Below are positions 43,238 to 51,265 of a stretch of DNA of 64,000 bases, in pieces. The stretch is from NCBI GenBank assembly GCA_910579185.1, contig CAJTTG010000001.1, forward strand, positions 620,001 through 684,000. Reading direction: 5' to 3'. A program made the translations under genes and the position numbers. The notes under the pieces are model-generated. The model saw only the letters and a list, made by a program, of their open reading frames with translations. It searched no databases and had not been told where the DNA came from. How positions within the stretch are numbered: the stretch's first letter is position 1; each line of letters begins with the position of its first letter. This DNA is from an uncultured Muribaculaceae bacterium (GTDB taxonomy: Bacteria > Bacteroidota > Bacteroidia > Bacteroidales > Muribaculaceae).

Positions 43238-44392
43238 ATGACAACCGGAAAAGAATATACTTTCGACCGCGTGGTACGCATCATATTCGCCGTGGTGCTT
43301 CTCGCCGGAGCCGTATGGCTTGTCAACACCCTCAAAAACGTGCTGCTGCCATTCCTCGTGGCATGCCTTCTGGCCTACATGTTTGAACCATTCGTGCAAC
43401 ACAACCGCCGCCTGCTCAACCTCAAAGGGCGTCTCGTGGCGATATTCGTCACTCTCTTCGAAGCGTTCTTCCTGCTCTGCATCCTGCTCTACTTCGTTGG
43501 TCCGGCCGTGATGAACGAGCTGCACCAGATGGCCGACATCATGAAACGATATGCCGCTACAGAGCTTCATGGCAACATTATTCCGGCGGAAGTCCATCAA
43601 TTCCTGCGCCACACACTCGACTTTGAATCCTTGTCGGAGTCACTGACACAACAGGAATGGATGACAATGCTCGAAAGCATGCTCCACACCACATGGAACG
43701 TAATTTCCGGCAGTATCGCGGTCATTGTAGGCATATTCAACTGGTTCATCGTATTGCTCTACGTGGTGTTCATAATGCTCGACTACGAAAAACTCGGAAA
43801 GGGATTCCGCCACATGGTGCCTCCGGCCTACCGCCATATAGTATTCGCCATCAGCGGCGACATCAAGAACTCCATGAACCACTATTTCCGAGGGCAAGCC
43901 CTGATAGCCTGCATTGTTGGCATTCTGTTCGCCATAGGATTCTCCATAATCGGCATGCCTCTGGCCATTGTGTTCGGTCTGTTCATCGGTCTGCTGAACC
44001 TTGTGCCCTACCTACAGCTCGTGTCGCTCATCCCGGCCGTAGTACTTTGCATCATCTCCTCCGCAAGCGGCGACGCAGACTTCTGGACTATATTCCTGCA
44101 ATGTATTGCCGTCTACTGCATCGTCCAGGCAATCCAGGATCTGTACCTCACGCCACGCATCATGGGTAAAGCCATGGGACTCAACCCGGCAATAATACTG
44201 CTGTCGCTATCCGTGTGGGGCACATTATTCGGATTCATCGGGCTTATTATCGCGCTTCCGCTGACCACCCTGCTGCTCTCATATTACGAGCACTATATCT
44301 CCGGCAACGGGACACCATGGGCAAGACAGGACGCCAAATCCCTGGAAGAAATGACAGAGGTGCCACTGTCGGACGACACGGACAAAGACTGA
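43238..44392 (+). CDS. AI-2E family transporter (PerM/YdiK type)
   Basis: 384 residues and about eight transmembrane helices. The family blocks are visible: L-L-P-F-L-V-A-C-L-L-A-Y-M-F-E-P near residue 35, a long soluble segment, G-Q-A-L-I-A-C-I-V-G-I-L near 222, P-L-A-I-V-F-G-L-F-I-G-L-L-N-L-V-P-Y and G-L-I-I-A-L-P-L-T-T-L-L. Some members export AI-2 or act as sodium/proton antiporters; the substrate here is unknown. Confidence 0.9.
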   Translation: MTTGKEYTFDRVVRIIFAVVLLAGAVWLVNTLKNVLLPFLVACLLAYMFEPFVQHNRRLLNLKGRLVAIFVTLFEAFFLLCILLYFVGPAVMNELHQMADIMKRYAATELHGNIIPAEVHQFLRHTLDFESLSESLTQQEWMTMLESMLHTTWNVISGSIAVIVGIFNWFIVLLYVVFIMLDYEKLGKGFRHMVPPAYRHIVFAISGDIKNSMNHYFRGQALIACIVGILFAIGFSIIGMPLAIVFGLFIGLLNLVPYLQLVSLIPAVVLCIISSASGDADFWTIFLQCIAVYCIVQAIQDLYLTPRIMGKAMGLNPAIILLSLSVWGTLFGFIGLIIALPLTTLLLSYYEHYISGNGTPWARQDAKSLEEMTEVPLSDDTDKD

Positions 44393-44398
44393 CGGAGA

Positions 44399-45457
44399 TC
44401 AGTTCCTGATGCCCCGTCGGTCAAGCTCGGCCTGATACCGCCGGGCATTCGCCTGATGGGTTGCATAGTCCACAGCAAAATTGTGATAACCCGAGAAATC
44501 CTCTTTGGCACACATGAAGATATAATCATGTTCCGGCGCGTCAAGCACGGCATCGATGGTGCGCTGATCGGCAATGCGGATCGGTCCCGGTGGCAAGCCA
44601 TGGTTCTGATACGTGTTGTAGGGTGACTGACATTTCAGATGCGCACCGGAAATGCGTCGCAACGTCGGATCGCCCACAGCGAATTTCACAGTCGGATCGG
44701 CCTGCAACATCATACCCTGCTTCAATCTGTTGAGATATAGCCGGGCAATCTTCGGACGCTCGTCGACCTTTGCAGTCTCTTCCTCCACGATAGATGCAAG
44801 CGTGGCCACCTCAACCTCCGACAGACCAAGCGCGGCAGCTTTTTGACGGCGTTCCTCTGTCCAGAAACGACGGCGGTAATCAAGCAGCTTACCGATCAAG
44901 TCGCGAGGCGAAACCGTCCAATAAACCTCATATTTATTCGGAAGGAACGCCGCCATGAACTCAGCCCGTGCATAACCGCTGTCCGGCAGGATCTCATCAC
45001 ACGCTTTCACAAAATCCTCTGCGGAACATTCCAACCGCGACGTAAGCCTTTCCGCCATAGCATCGAGTGAACGGGCATCGCTCCACACGGCATTGACCGG
45101 AGTCTGCCGTCCCGTGGCAATCCGTCGCGCAGCCTTGAGTAGATACTCTCCGTCGGCAATCAGATAAGCACCATGCGCCACAGCGGCATCTCCATTTTGA
45201 AGCTGCCATAGAGAGAACACCCGTTCGCCATCGACGCTACCAAGCGACGATACCAATGAATCACGTATCGACTCAACAGAAGCCCCTGCCGGAATCCGGA
45301 TCCAGGCATCGCCTCCTGTTCTGCGTGGAAGCAGATAAGCTGCTCCAATTGCGGAAAGTATTGCAACAACCGCGATAGCTGCGACCAGAATCAACAACAA
45401 CCTGCGTCTGCGCGGCCTATTGACCACGTTATTATTTTCATTCACTTCATCCATCAT
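44399..45457 (-). CDS. mltG: Endolytic murein transglycosylase
   Basis: 352 residues. A basic cytoplasmic start and one transmembrane helix (about 20-42, L-L-L-I-L-V-A-A-I-A-V-V-A-I) are followed by the YceG/MltG domain with its catalytic Glu in A-S-I-V-E-E-E-T-A-K and the later block Y-N-T-Y-Q-N-H-G-L-P-P-G-P-I. It cuts nascent peptidoglycan and helps set glycan length. It is convergent with the AI-2E family gene. Confidence 0.94.
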   Translation of the reverse strand: MMDEVNENNNVVNRPRRRRLLLILVAAIAVVAILSAIGAAYLLPRRTGGDAWIRIPAGASVESIRDSLVSSLGSVDGERVFSLWQLQNGDAAVAHGAYLIADGEYLLKAARRIATGRQTPVNAVWSDARSLDAMAERLTSRLECSAEDFVKACDEILPDSGYARAEFMAAFLPNKYEVYWTVSPRDLIGKLLDYRRRFWTEERRQKAAALGLSEVEVATLASIVEEETAKVDERPKIARLYLNRLKQGMMLQADPTVKFAVGDPTLRRISGAHLKCQSPYNTYQNHGLPPGPIRIADQRTIDAVLDAPEHDYIFMCAKEDFSGYHNFAVDYATHQANARRYQAELDRRGIRN

Positions 45458-45533
45458 ATCTAATTAACAAGTGTCCGTCCCGAATTATTTTTATTATGGC
45501 CGTTCTTTAGATCTGAACAGCCGCTTATCGCCA

Positions 45534-45563
45534 CAAAATTACACAAAAACCTCGGATCGTCAA
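45534..45563 (-). promoter_or_regulatory. Promoter of mltG
   Basis: Minus-strand TAATTTTG (45534-45541) with TTG (45561-45563), spacer 19. Confidence 0.55.
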
Positions 45564-45631
45564 TCCCGAAACACATAATCCACTACGAATCAGCAACATT
45601 CAATAAATTTACACTAAAACATTCAAAAAAA

Positions 45632-45663
45632 TTTGGCTGATACAAAAATAACCGCTAAATTTG
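45632..45663 (+). promoter_or_regulatory. Promoter of tRNA-Ser
   Basis: TTTG at 45632-45635, a 20-base spacer and TAAATTTG at 45656-45663 form an ideal Bacteroidales promoter. The mature tRNA begins 40 bases later. Confidence 0.75.
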
Positions 45664-45702
45664 CACTGCAAATAAGGGCTAAGCGTAGCCTTGATAAGTT
45701 CA

Positions 45703-45789
45703 GGAGAGGTGGGTGAGTGGCTGAAACCACCAGTTTGCTAAACTGACGTAGGAGCAATCCTACCACGAGTTCGAATCTCGTCCTCTCCG
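45703..45789 (+). tRNA. tRNA-Ser (anticodon GCU)
   Basis: The acceptor arm GGAGAGG (45703-45709) pairs with CCTCTCC (45782-45788), and the discriminator base is G45789. The anticodon loop TTGCTAA has GCT at 45737-45739. A long variable arm (TAGGAGCAATCCTA) and the T-arm ACGAG-TTCGAAT-CTCGT fit a serine tRNA. CCA is not encoded. It is the probable integration target of the element remnant downstream. Confidence 0.93.
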
Positions 45790-45799
45790 CAAGAATAGG

Positions 45800-45838
45800 C
45801 CCAACGAATTGATTTTAAATTCGTTGGGTTTGTTTATT
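45800..45838 (+). terminator. Terminator after tRNA-Ser
   Basis: CCCAACGAATT (45800-45810) pairs with AATTCGTTGGG (45818-45828), followed by a T-rich tail (TTTGTTTATT). Confidence 0.85.
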
Positions 45839-45937
45839 AAAAAACAACTCGGACAAGTTTCGGACACCGATTTTGTGAGTAAAGCAACATATCTACGAAC
45901 CGTAACATTCTTGAACTCACAAAGAATATAAAAAAAT

Positions 45938-46267
45938 GTGTTCCAACAGCAAAAATCCGCCTCGTGTAATGTAATACTACAATTCACCTACCCCAGCCTC
46001 CATACTAAAAAATCGTGGTACGTCGATTTTATGAGCTTCGACCCCGGAGCCGGTAAAATGCGCCGTAAAAAATTCATGCTCGGCGGAATCCCGAAGATTA
46101 CCGACAGACGCAAACGAGCCGCCGAACTTATCGAGGTGCTTACAAAGCAACTCCGCGCCGGTTGGTCGACGTGGGTCAATGTGGACGACAATCGCGGTTA
46201 TACCGCCCTTTCCGACGCTCTTGACAAATACGAGGCATACGTTGAGTGTGACAAGAAAAAGAAGTAA
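45938..46267 (+). pseudogene. Truncated tyrosine-type integrase, N-terminal domain only
   Basis: 109 codons from a GTG. The sequence W-Y-V-D-F-M-S-F-D-P-G-A-G-K-M-R-R-K-K-F, then R-R-K-R-A-A-E-L-I and L-R-A-G-W-S-T-W-V, matches the arm-binding N-terminus of Bacteroides integrases. It stops at K-K-K-K where the core-binding domain should continue; the catalytic Arg-His-Arg-Tyr domain is absent. Its position 149 bases after tRNA-Ser marks a former attachment site. A short regulatory product cannot be ruled out. Confidence 0.75.
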
Positions 46268-46327
46268 GAACCAACCACAGCATAACAACATCATCCCGGC
46301 AGTCCAAACTGTCTGGATATGTTTTTC

Positions 46328-46367
46328 TTCACAAATTTGTGAATTTGAAAAACTATCGTTAACTTTG
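46328..46367 (+). promoter_or_regulatory. higBA promoter with overlapping palindromic operator
   Basis: The -7 box TAACTTTG (46360-46367) and TTTG (46336-46339) are 20 bases apart. The TTTG lies inside a perfect 16-bp palindrome, TTCACAAATTTGTGAA (46328-46343). An HTH antitoxin bound there would block the -33 element, the usual way such operons are autoregulated. Confidence 0.7.
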
Positions 46368-46385
46368 CATCGTTAAATAACTGAT

Positions 46386-46703
46386 ATGATAGTCACTTTT
46401 GAACAGACCTACCTCAAGGAGTTATATGAAAACGGTAAGACTTCCGATAAGAAACATCGTTTTCAACCGGGTATCGTCAAAAGGTACAAGGATAGAATCA
46501 ACTATCTGATGAAGGCGACTTCAAAAGAGGAACTTTATCCCATCAAGTCCTTGCATTTTGAGGCACTGCACGGGGATAAGAAAGGGTTATTTTCGGTAAA
46601 AGTCAACGACCAATATCGTATTGAGTTTTCTTTGACTGAAAATCTTAAAGAGCCAATCCTGACTATCTGCAATATTGTCGAACTCTCAAACCATTACGAC
46701 TGA
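46386..46703 (+). CDS. higB: HigB/RelE-type toxin
   Basis: 105 residues. The fold order and the blocks Y-L-K-E-L-Y, I-K-S-L-H-F-E-A-L-H-G-D-K-K-G-L-F-S-V-K and Y-R-I-E-F-S-L fit the HigB/ParE-RelE superfamily, whose members cut mRNA on the ribosome. It precedes its antitoxin, the inverted order typical of hig loci; its stop is one base from the antitoxin start. Confidence 0.87.
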   Translation: MIVTFEQTYLKELYENGKTSDKKHRFQPGIVKRYKDRINYLMKATSKEELYPIKSLHFEALHGDKKGLFSVKVNDQYRIEFSLTENLKEPILTICNIVELSNHYD

Positions 46704-46704
46704 T

Positions 46705-47049
46705 ATGATAACACTTCCGAACATCGACCCGTCAATGATTGCAAACAATCTGACACCTTTTGAGCCGACTCACCCCGGAAAACTTATACGCGATGAGTTG
46801 GAAGAACGTCATTTGACACAAGCCAAACTTGCGGAACAAATTGGAGTATCTCCGTCGTTGCTGAATGAGGTTGTCAACTGCAAACGTGGCGTGAATACAG
46901 AACTGGCTCTTTTGCTCGAAGCGGCATTGGGCATATCCGCTAATATGTTTTTGCAACTTCAGGCAGACTACAATATGCAGATAGCAAAGTCTGACTCAAC
47001 TTTCATGAGCCGTCTTGCAAATATCCGTAAGATTGCAGCAGTATTATAA
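46705..47049 (+). CDS. higA: HigA-type HTH antitoxin
   Basis: 114 residues from the ATG at 46705; an upstream in-frame start overlaps the toxin gene. The HTH is L-T-Q-A-K-L-A-E-Q-I-G-V-S-P-S-L-L-N-E-V-V, preceded by the hig motif H-P-G-K-L-I-R-D-E-L. It neutralises the toxin and represses the operon, probably through the palindrome at 46328-46343. Confidence 0.9.
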   Translation: MITLPNIDPSMIANNLTPFEPTHPGKLIRDELEERHLTQAKLAEQIGVSPSLLNEVVNCKRGVNTELALLLEAALGISANMFLQLQADYNMQIAKSDSTFMSRLANIRKIAAVL

Positions 47050-47068
47050 AATACAATAGCACAAGAAT

Positions 47069-47108
47069 ACACCACCCCGGCAGAGCATTTTCTGTCGGGG
47101 TGGCGTGT
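47069..47108 (+). terminator. Terminator after higBA
   Basis: ACACCACCCCGGCAG (47069-47083) pairs with the complementary stretch at 47092-47108, with one G-T pair and a two-base bulge. Confidence 0.65.
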
Positions 47109-47206
47109 TCATTGGGATTAGTGTTTGTTAAGCAGGTGGCTCAGTTGAGGATTGGAGGCAATTCTCTGTTTCTCTGATTCTACAATAATTTTCACTTCCG
47201 CTTGAT

Positions 47207-47371
47207 ACGATCATAGTTGGCTTTTATGCACTCGTCAATACAGTCGTTGCCCAGTTCATCATAAATTCATGGATTACCGGAATTGGCTTGAATGCCTTTG
47301 TCTCAGCAGATACCGTGGCATTGTCAACCACTATCTCAGCATGAAGATACTTTTTTGGCTACCTAACACCG
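47207..47371 (-). pseudogene. Decayed coding fragment, unknown gene
   Basis: The minus-strand frame reads K-Y-L-H-A-E-I-V-V-D-N-A-T-V-S-A-E-T-K-A-F-K-P-I-P-V-I. It is then broken, and a second frame reads D-E-L-G-N-D-C-I-D-E-C-I-K-A-N-Y-D-R-I-K-R-K before a stop. Together they look like one frameshifted relic. No family is recognised. The rest of 47109-47430 shows nothing. Confidence 0.4.
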
Positions 47372-47430
47372 CCAGCTCTTGACCGACAAATATCTCCCGG
47401 CATTATAATATTCTTAAAAAAGCGCTTGAA

Positions 47431-47464
47431 ATAGCTTAAATATAAGCTATTATCAGTATCTTTG
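47431..47464 (+). promoter_or_regulatory. Promoter with inverted repeat in front of XRE remnant
   Basis: ATAGCTTA (47431-47438) and TAAGCTAT (47443-47450) form an 8-bp inverted repeat around AATA, followed by the -7 box TATCTTTG (47457-47464). The palindrome fits the operator of an XRE-type repressor. Confidence 0.55.
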
Positions 47465-47492
47465 CAGCATAACAGCTTAAAATACAACCGTT

Positions 47493-47570
47493 ATGAACAT
47501 TTACTCTTTGACTGATACATTGATTCAACAACGTATTGGGGAGAAAAGAGAGTGTGGTGGAGTAGCATGA
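47493..47570 (+). pseudogene. Truncated XRE/HipB-like regulator
   Basis: 25 codons: M-N-I-Y-S-L-T-D-T-L-I-Q-Q-R-I-G-E-K-R-E, then a short tail and stop. The start resembles HipB-type antitoxin regulators, whose HTH would follow after I-G-E-x-[IL]. The HTH is missing, so only the promoter, operator and first 20 codons survive. Confidence 0.45.
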
Positions 47571-47678
47571 TTAGAACGAACATAATCAGAAACAATTATC
47601 CCCAATTAATAAGCCCTATTATATAAAATTTGGATCTCTGATGTTATTTTTAGCCTCCAAGGTTGTATTAATTAATAC

Positions 47679-48140
47679 ATGAGAGCCGAAAACTTCATAG
47701 ACAGCCAACTTCAAGAGAAATTGCATCGAGTGGCCCGTCGTCTACTTAAAGATGAATTGGACGCAGAGGATGCAGTTCAAGATGCTATCTGCAATTTATG
47801 GAGCGACAGGATCCCTGCCACCTATGATGAAGCGCGATTCCGCCTATTCACGATTCTAAAAAACATCTGCATTAACAAGCTAAAACGAAAACGCTATATT
47901 GTAGAACTTTCTGATAATGATAAAACTACAGATAGCATAAACGTTGATGATACTGAAAATATCAAATCCATATTATTGGCATCCCTTACTCCATTGCAAA
48001 GAAAGATATTCCATATGGCTGCATTTGACGATATAGAATACGATATTATTGCTGAACGGCTGAATATTAGCGTGGAAGCCGTAAGGATGAACATGAGCAG
48101 AGCAAGAAAAAAGATGCGTGAACTTTATAATAAAATGTAG
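47679..48140 (+). CDS. ECF-type sigma factor (barrel cassette 1)
   Basis: 153 residues. Region 2 has L-D-A-E-D-A-V-Q-D-A-I-C-N-L-W (about 27-41). Region 4 has L-T-P-L-Q-R-K-I-F-H and Y-D-I-I-A-E-R-L-N-I-S-V-E-A-V-R-M-N-M-S-R-A-R-K-K. It is the first gene of a four-gene run ending in an outer-membrane barrel and is separated from the anti-sigma gene by one base. The DNA is clearly AT-richer than the host core. Confidence 0.9.
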   Translation: MRAENFIDSQLQEKLHRVARRLLKDELDAEDAVQDAICNLWSDRIPATYDEARFRLFTILKNICINKLKRKRYIVELSDNDKTTDSINVDDTENIKSILLASLTPLQRKIFHMAAFDDIEYDIIAERLNISVEAVRMNMSRARKKMRELYNKM

Positions 48141-48141
48141 T

Positions 48142-48621
48142 ATGGAAACAAAAGAAATGCTGACCATTCAAGAGATTGAGCAATTATGCCAGGCATATTT
48201 AGACTGTCACCTCTCCCTGCTGCAAGAAAAGGAGTTGGAACTTTTGCTCTTGTGTACTGACCATACAACACCTATTATTTCTGAAACTCGGTCTTTAATG
48301 GGGCTTACCACACTAATGGCTCATCCTAAAGCCAAGGCCATAACGAAGACAAAATGGCGTTTATTCAAATATGCCGGAATTGCCGCATGTGTTGCGATGA
48401 TAGCAATCAGTGGTATATATTATTTCATGAATCTCCAGTCAGCAGTTCATGAACATGACGTGTATGTAAACGTTGACGGCAAAGAGCTTACTGGTTATGT
48501 AGCCCAATCTGTGATTAATGACACCGAAGAGGAAACCATGAATATGTTCCGGGATATTATTAAGGACGCGGAAAATGAACAAAGACTCAGCGAACAATAC
48601 ATTAACTCCATAATTGAATGA
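48142..48621 (+). CDS. Probable anti-sigma factor (cassette 1)
   Basis: 159 residues from the ATG at 48142. The cytoplasmic N-terminus I-E-Q-L-C-Q-A-Y-L-D-C-H-L-S-L-L-Q-E-K-E-L-E-L-L-L resembles the short sigma-binding helices of Bacteroides anti-sigma proteins. One transmembrane helix (about 76-97) and a short periplasmic tail follow. Its stop overlaps the next start as ATGA. Confidence 0.75.
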   Translation: METKEMLTIQEIEQLCQAYLDCHLSLLQEKELELLLLCTDHTTPIISETRSLMGLTTLMAHPKAKAITKTKWRLFKYAGIAACVAMIAISGIYYFMNLQSAVHEHDVYVNVDGKELTGYVAQSVINDTEEETMNMFRDIIKDAENEQRLSEQYINSIIE

Positions 48622-49010
48622 CAGCCATGAAAAGATTTATATTGAGTTTGTTTCTCGTCAGCTTCATATCAATATGTTATGCCACACCTCCGCATCTGGC
48701 ATGTGAGACGGTATTCTCACGCAATGACATTCGCACTGAGGGTCATAAGGTTGTAAGCAACAAAAGCGATGATAATTATTTCAGAAGCGTAACAGCTTCC
48801 AGCGATCCTCGTTTGCTTTCTGAAATAAGGAAACTCGTTGAACAAGACAAAACGAGAGCCACCAATGTTGTGGAAGGCTATAAAAATGGTAAAGAGTATA
48901 TTATTCTGAATATACCTAATAATGGCTGTATCATAAATGTCGGGGTTTGGTGGACAACCTCGGGATATGTCCATCTCTTTGTACAATCAGAGTTAAAAGC
49001 CTTCAAATAA
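48618..49010 (+). CDS. Secreted protein of cassette 1 (DUF6108-like?)
   Basis: 130 residues from 48618, or 127 from 48627. The Sec signal is M-K-R-F-I-L-S-L-F-L-V-S-F-I-S-I-C-Y-A. The mature domain contains C-E-T-V-F-S, E-G-H-K-V-V, Y-F-R-S-V-T, I-R-K-L-V-E-Q-D and N-V-V-E-G-Y, followed by two strands I-I-L-N-I-P and V-G-V-W-W. The same order appears in the longer secreted protein of cassette 2 (59535-60380). It may belong to DUF6108, recalled with low confidence. Confidence 0.6.
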   Translation: MTAMKRFILSLFLVSFISICYATPPHLACETVFSRNDIRTEGHKVVSNKSDDNYFRSVTASSDPRLLSEIRKLVEQDKTRATNVVEGYKNGKEYIILNIPNNGCIINVGVWWTTSGYVHLFVQSELKAFK

Positions 49011-49022
49011 ATTCTTAACCAT

Positions 49023-51110
49023 ATGAAACTATTTTATATTTGTGCCATCCTCACATGGATGGGCACAGGGGTCTTGCATTCCCAAACCAACGACAGTATT
49101 GCGCCACGGCATCTTGACGAAGTTGTTGTCAAGGCGAATCTGAACCGAACTGATGCCGGAGGTGTTTACTTCATTCCATCGAGTAAGCAAAAGAGCACCG
49201 CACAAAATGGTGTTGACTTGTTACGGCGTATGGCTATTCCACAAATCAAAGTTAGTCTCGCTGACGATAACGTAACCACTAATACGGGAGAGACCATATC
49301 AATCTATATCAATTACACCAAGGCTTCCGCAGAAGAACTGGAAGGCCTAAGGACATCAGATGTTCGCAAGATAGAGTATTACTATTCGCCTTCCGACCAA
49401 CGCTTCATGGGTGAGAGAAATGTTGTCAATATCATAGTTCAGCCTTATGTTTACGGTGGCTATACAAAGTTGTCGCTTGGTGAGAAATTCTTTATAGGCT
49501 TGTCAAGCACGGCATCTGTGTATTCCAAATTTACATACAAAAAGATGACATACGACATTTTCGTCGGAAGCCGCAATTTTAACAATCATCATATTGCCAA
49601 TGAAAACGAAAGTCAATATTTGCTGACAGATGTTGAAAATTCACGTTCTTGGATCAATCGCTTACAGACACCAGAGGCTTCGCGGTATACACAGAACATT
49701 CTGCCCATGTCTTTCCGAGCTTCCTATTCAAAAAGAGGCTTTCAGATGAAGAATACTGTGGCGTTCACATTTCAAGAGACCCCGCATAGTTCGGCAGAAG
49801 GTTTACTCCACTTTTCACCCAAAATCTTCCTGCCGCAGAATTATTCATCAACAAACAGTTCAATGGCAAGGACTGTATCATATAACGGCAATTTCAACTT
49901 CAATCTTCCCAATCAATATTATCTCACAATAACACCTAAGGCAAGCTACAGTCATAACAATCAAAATTACTGTTATACATCTGATGAGAGCATCATCAAC
50001 AACATTGCTAAGGAAGATTGTTATGCGGCCTCCGTTATGGCTATGGGGCGTAAGATACTTGCCGATGTTCATTACTTGTTTATAAGAGGTTTTAGTGGGC
50101 ATTCCAACTATAAAGTAGATTATTCCGGCACGACCGTTTCTTCCGACAGGATAAAAGAGTCTTATGGAGGTGCATCCATTCAATATGGCTATTATACGGA
50201 TAGGATAACTGCCGATCTGCTTTTGGGAATCAGAGGAGAGCGTAATGCAACTAACACCGAGTCAGAAACAGAAGTATATCCATTTGCAAGCGCCAATTTC
50301 GGATGGTCCCCAAATCAAAAGCACTCCCTCAATATATCATTGTCCTATTCCAAGGAGCCAATGAACGCCAATATAAAAAGTCCCAATATTTTACAGGAGA
50401 ATGAGCTGATGTATTATTGTGGAAATCCAAATCTTAAATATTCTCCCAATTTTATGGCCAATCTTGGCTATAATTGGATACCGAACAGTTGGCTTCAATT
50501 CTCCCCCTTCGCACAGTTCTACGGCATCTTTGACCGATATGTGCCTATTTACACACCATATAAGGACGGGGATGCCATACTTCGCCATTATGAGAATGAC
50601 GGCAACCATTATCGGACTCAGATAGGTGTCGCTGTTACCGCGAATTTATTGAATGGCAATTTGCAATTACAGATTATGCCGTCGCAATTCCTATACAAAA
50701 GCACAGGATATTACGACATGACGTATAACCCATTTGCTTTATCTTGCTCCGCAATTTACTATATAGGAAACTTTTATTTTTCAGGATTTTATGAGATGAA
50801 AAACAGAACGTTATGGACAAATTCAGGTACGATATACAAGGATCGTAGCCAGTTGCAATTCAGCGCGGGTTGGAGTAAATCGGATTTGAATATAAGAATA
50901 GGAATATCAAATCCATTCAGAACTTCATGGGTATCAGCCACCAAGGAATTTGCAACGCCAATCTATAAGGAATTTGTAACTTCATTCGGAACCACCGCTC
51001 ACTTCAACCTTAATTTTTCTGTCACTTATACCTTTGGATATGGTAAGAAAGTAAGCCGGAACAATGAAGTTGGAGAACAACAAAATTCAACTTCTGCAAT
51101 TCTCAAATAG
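49023..51110 (+). CDS. Plug-plus-barrel outer-membrane receptor 1
   Basis: 695 residues. The Sec signal is followed by a TonB-box-like H-L-D-E-V-V-V-K-A (about 30-38) and a plug domain of about 110 residues: F-I-P-S-S-K-Q-K-S-T-A-Q-N-G-V-D-L-L-R-R-M, then Y-I-N-Y-T-K-A-S-A-E-E-L-E. The rest is a barrel that ends in a short tail after V-T-Y-T-F-G-Y-G-K-K. It lacks the N-terminal carboxypeptidase-regulatory domain of SusC proteins and has no SusD neighbour. It belongs to the OMP beta-barrel family near PF14905. The ligand is unknown; 12 bases separate it from the secreted-protein gene. Confidence 0.82.
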   Translation: MKLFYICAILTWMGTGVLHSQTNDSIAPRHLDEVVVKANLNRTDAGGVYFIPSSKQKSTAQNGVDLLRRMAIPQIKVSLADDNVTTNTGETISIYINYTKASAEELEGLRTSDVRKIEYYYSPSDQRFMGERNVVNIIVQPYVYGGYTKLSLGEKFFIGLSSTASVYSKFTYKKMTYDIFVGSRNFNNHHIANENESQYLLTDVENSRSWINRLQTPEASRYTQNILPMSFRASYSKRGFQMKNTVAFTFQETPHSSAEGLLHFSPKIFLPQNYSSTNSSMARTVSYNGNFNFNLPNQYYLTITPKASYSHNNQNYCYTSDESIINNIAKEDCYAASVMAMGRKILADVHYLFIRGFSGHSNYKVDYSGTTVSSDRIKESYGGASIQYGYYTDRITADLLLGIRGERNATNTESETEVYPFASANFGWSPNQKHSLNISLSYSKEPMNANIKSPNILQENELMYYCGNPNLKYSPNFMANLGYNWIPNSWLQFSPFAQFYGIFDRYVPIYTPYKDGDAILRHYENDGNHYRTQIGVAVTANLLNGNLQLQIMPSQFLYKSTGYYDMTYNPFALSCSAIYYIGNFYFSGFYEMKNRTLWTNSGTIYKDRSQLQFSAGWSKSDLNIRIGISNPFRTSWVSATKEFATPIYKEFVTSFGTTAHFNLNFSVTYTFGYGKKVSRNNEVGEQQNSTSAILK

Positions 51111-51200
51111 TAGGGCATAAATAATCACCATTATAAATTACGGTATGCCAAACTAATTCTCATATTTCTGATTTTTCTCTTTATATGGCCGAAAAATGAT

Positions 51201-51208
51201 TATATTTG
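51201..51208 (+). promoter_or_regulatory. -7 box before the transmembrane regulator
   Basis: TATATTTG lies 57 bases before the gene at 51266; no good -33 element is seen. Confidence 0.45.
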
Positions 51209-51265
51209 CGGATAGCCTGGTGCTGCCACAAAAGAAACCGTTATTATTAAAGGGATTATAGAGAT

